Below, one piece after another: positions 62,577-64,000 of a stretch of 64,000 bases of DNA. The stretch's first letter is position 1. Every line of letters starts with the position of its first letter. Origin of the DNA: CAVRQM01 sp965246915 (GTDB lineage: Bacteria; Pseudomonadota; Alphaproteobacteria; Acetobacterales; Acetobacteraceae); assembly GCA_965246915.1 (NCBI GenBank), contig CBDFGB010000022.1, forward strand, positions 62,001-126,000, written 5' to 3'. A program made the position numbers and the translations under genes. The notes beneath the pieces are model-generated. The model did not search any database and was not told where the DNA came from. It saw only the letters and a program-made list of their open reading frames with translations.

Positions 62577-63210
62577 CCGGCCGGCCTCACCGCCGCTCGT
62601 CGTGCTTGACGCCAATCTGCTCTATCCCTTCCAACTGCGGAATCTGCTGGTTCAGTTCGGCGTGGACTCGATCATCGCGCCGAGATGGACCACGCGTATA
62701 AATGAGGAGTGGATCAGCAATCTTGTCGCCGCGGGTCGGGCGCCACTGGACCGCCTGCTACTCACGTTAAACTTGATGAACAGCGCGCTGCCGCAGGCGC
62801 AGGTGTTGGACTGGGAGGCTCACATGGACTCGCTGACGCTGCCCGATCCGGCCGACCGTCAGGTGCTGGCGGCCGCCATAGCGGCCGGGGCCGAAATGAT
62901 TCTCACAATGAACCTGCGGGACTTCCCGGCGTCCGCGCTGGCACCGGGCGACGTGGTCGCCGTTCACCCGGACGGCTTCCTGTGCGGGCTGCACGATGCC
63001 GACCCGGCACTGCTGCGTGCATCGACGGAGGCCGCGCACGCCAATCTCAGTCGTAGCAATCCATCATTTGCAAGCTACCTCGACGCACTGGAACGCCAGG
63101 GCTTGTCACAATTCACGCAGCGCTTGCGCCCGTGGACGGGGCTTCCGCCACTACTCCGCCGCTATCCGTGCCGGCTCGACCATCTCCGCCGCCCTCTGCA
63201 GATCGACTGA
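62566..63210 (+). CDS. PIN-domain ribonuclease toxin
   Basis: A 214-residue PIN-fold protein. Acidic metal-site residues appear in VVLDANLLYP (Asp), NEEW (Glu), DPADRQVLAAA (Asp) and LTMNLRDFP (Asn/Asp). PIN toxins cleave RNA and are inhibited by the partner antitoxin. The ATG at 62566 overlaps the antitoxin gene by 11 bases. The C-terminal 20 codons (RRYPCRLDHLRRPLQID at the end) are antisense to smc, so the true domain probably ends near 63150. Confidence 0.8.
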   Translation: MGSDRPASPPLVVLDANLLYPFQLRNLLVQFGVDSIIAPRWTTRINEEWISNLVAAGRAPLDRLLLTLNLMNSALPQAQVLDWEAHMDSLTLPDPADRQVLAAAIAAGAEMILTMNLRDFPASALAPGDVVAVHPDGFLCGLHDADPALLRASTEAAHANLSRSNPSFASYLDALERQGLSQFTQRLRPWTGLPPLLRRYPCRLDHLRRPLQID

Positions 63211-64000
63211 CAGCAGCCGCGACACGCCGCGCTCCTGCATCGTCACGCCGTACAGCCGGTCCATCCTCGCCATCGTCAGCTGGTGGTGCGTGACCACAAG
63301 GAAGCGCGTCCCCGTTTCGCGCACCATCTCGTCCAGCAGCGCGCAGAACCGGCCGACATTGGCGTCGTCGAGCGGCGCGTCGACCTCGTCCAGCACGCAG
63401 ACCGGTGCCGGCTGGCAGCGAAACACCGCGAAGATTAGCGACAGCGCGGCCAGCGCCTGCTCGCCACCGGACAACAGCGACAGCGACGCCAGTTTCTTGC
63501 CCGGCGGCTGCGCGAAAATCTCCAGACCGGCCAGCAGCGGATCGTCCGAGCCGACCAGCGCCAGATGCGCGCGGCCGCCGCCGAACATCCGCTCGAACAA
63601 CGCGCGAAAATGCCGGTCGATGTCGTGAAAGATCTGGCCGAGGCGCTCGCGGCCCTCGCGGTTGATGTGGCCGATCGAACCGCGCAGCTTCGTGATCGCG
63701 GTGGTCAGCTCCGCGGTCTCTCGCTCGATCGTCGCCACATGCTCCTCGACGCTCGTCGCCTCCAGCTCGGCGCGCATGTTGACCGGACCCATCTCGTCGC
63801 GCTCGCGCACCAGCCGGTCGAGGCGGCGGCGCGCCCGTTCCTCCGCCTCGGCGCCGACGGCGGCGGGTTCTGGCAGGTCCGGCGAGGCCCCGAGACGCTC
63901 CAGGACGCGTTCGACGACCGTGCCCCATGCCTGGCGCGCGGCGGCGAGGGCGGACTCCATTCGCACTGCATTCTCGCGGGCGTCGGTGAGCGCGGTATCC
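63151..64000 (-). CDS. smc: Chromosome segregation protein SMC, C-terminal part
   Basis: The C-terminal head of SMC, running off the right edge. Visible: a coiled-coil segment (ERARRRLDRLVRERDEMGPVNMRAE and the helical stretch after it), the C-motif signature SLLSGGEQALAALSLIFAVFR, Walker B VCVLDEVDAPLDDANVGRF, and the D/H-loop VVTHHQLTMARMDRLYGV. The N-terminal ATPase half and hinge are outside the window. The 3' end overlaps the convergent PIN gene by 60 bases. Confidence 0.93.
   Translation of the reverse strand, partial: DTALTDARENAVRMESALAAARQAWGTVVERVLERLGASPDLPEPAAVGAEAEERARRRLDRLVRERDEMGPVNMRAELEATSVEEHVATIERETAELTTAITKLRGSIGHINREGRERLGQIFHDIDRHFRALFERMFGGGRAHLALVGSDDPLLAGLEIFAQPPGKKLASLSLLSGGEQALAALSLIFAVFRCQPAPVCVLDEVDAPLDDANVGRFCALLDEMVRETGTRFLVVTHHQLTMARMDRLYGVTMQERGVSRLLSVDLQRAAEMVEPARIAAE

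Overview
The window is high-GC, densely coded DNA from an alphaproteobacterium, most likely Rhodospirillales and probably Acetobacteraceae. The evidence is a zinc-ribbon/ftsE/ftsX/YdcF block, a DUF2125 protein, the ftsY-mtaB-dapF order, a CIO-type cytochrome bd oxidase and many GTG/TTG starts. The family-level call is inference. I saw no rRNA, tRNA, CRISPR array, prophage or insertion sequence.

Layout. 1-3.5 kb: envelope and division genes (zinc-ribbon start, ftsEX, YdcF, DUF2125). 3.5-8 kb: cytochrome bd operon (cydA, cydB, a 32-residue subunit) and a YceI / cytochrome b561 / YceI module. 8-14.4 kb: housekeeping genes (ftsY, mtaB, dapF, rpmI-rplT, a monooxygenase-fold protein, an MDR reductase, cysK). 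14.5-29.4 kb: a propane/short-chain-alkane monooxygenase island. 29.5-38.6 kb: gnd, a BrkB-type membrane protein, an Hva1/TUDOR protein, transketolase-like/gap/pgk, and secreted unknowns. 38.5-43.2 kb: a GNAT gene behind a leader peptide and terminator, DUF1003, an MFS exporter and an ABC exporter. 43.4-50.3 kb: a GMC dehydrogenase operon with a Tat-exported subunit and cytochrome c, then a ketopantoate reductase/acyl-CoA ligase pair. 50.4-55.1 kb: a partly decayed sugar-catabolism operon. 55.1-62 kb: pentapeptide repeat protein, CcdA/thioredoxin, PfkB kinase, a second gnd, transaldolase and phosphoglucomutase. 62.1-64 kb: a toxin-antitoxin pair and the C-terminal part of smc.

The centrepiece is the 14.5-29.4 kb island. 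The minus-strand genes prmA-prmB-prmC-prmD encode a group-5-like soluble diiron monooxygenase with all six iron ligands visible. Next come an amidohydrolase, a DUF59/MIP18 Fe-S assembly protein, a divergent GroEL (MimG-like) and a sigma-54 activator. Upstream on the same strand lie a medium-chain alcohol dehydrogenase, a WD40-like protein and a 57-residue unknown. A second sigma-54 activator is divergent from the dehydrogenase. Two near-consensus -24/-12 promoters of the form TGGCACG-N4-TTGCT sit exactly ahead of prmA and the dehydrogenase, each with dyads or direct repeats 55-160 bp further upstream. The inferred pathway is alkane to secondary alcohol to ketone, switched on by enhancer-binding proteins that sense a substrate or product.

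Other points of interest: a leader peptide with a near-perfect Shine-Dalgarno and an intrinsic terminator ahead of a GNAT gene; a transketolase homologue lacking key cofactor residues in a tkt-gap-pgk operon; two paralogous proteins read from matching, apparently leaderless promoters; and two broken genes in the sugar operon.
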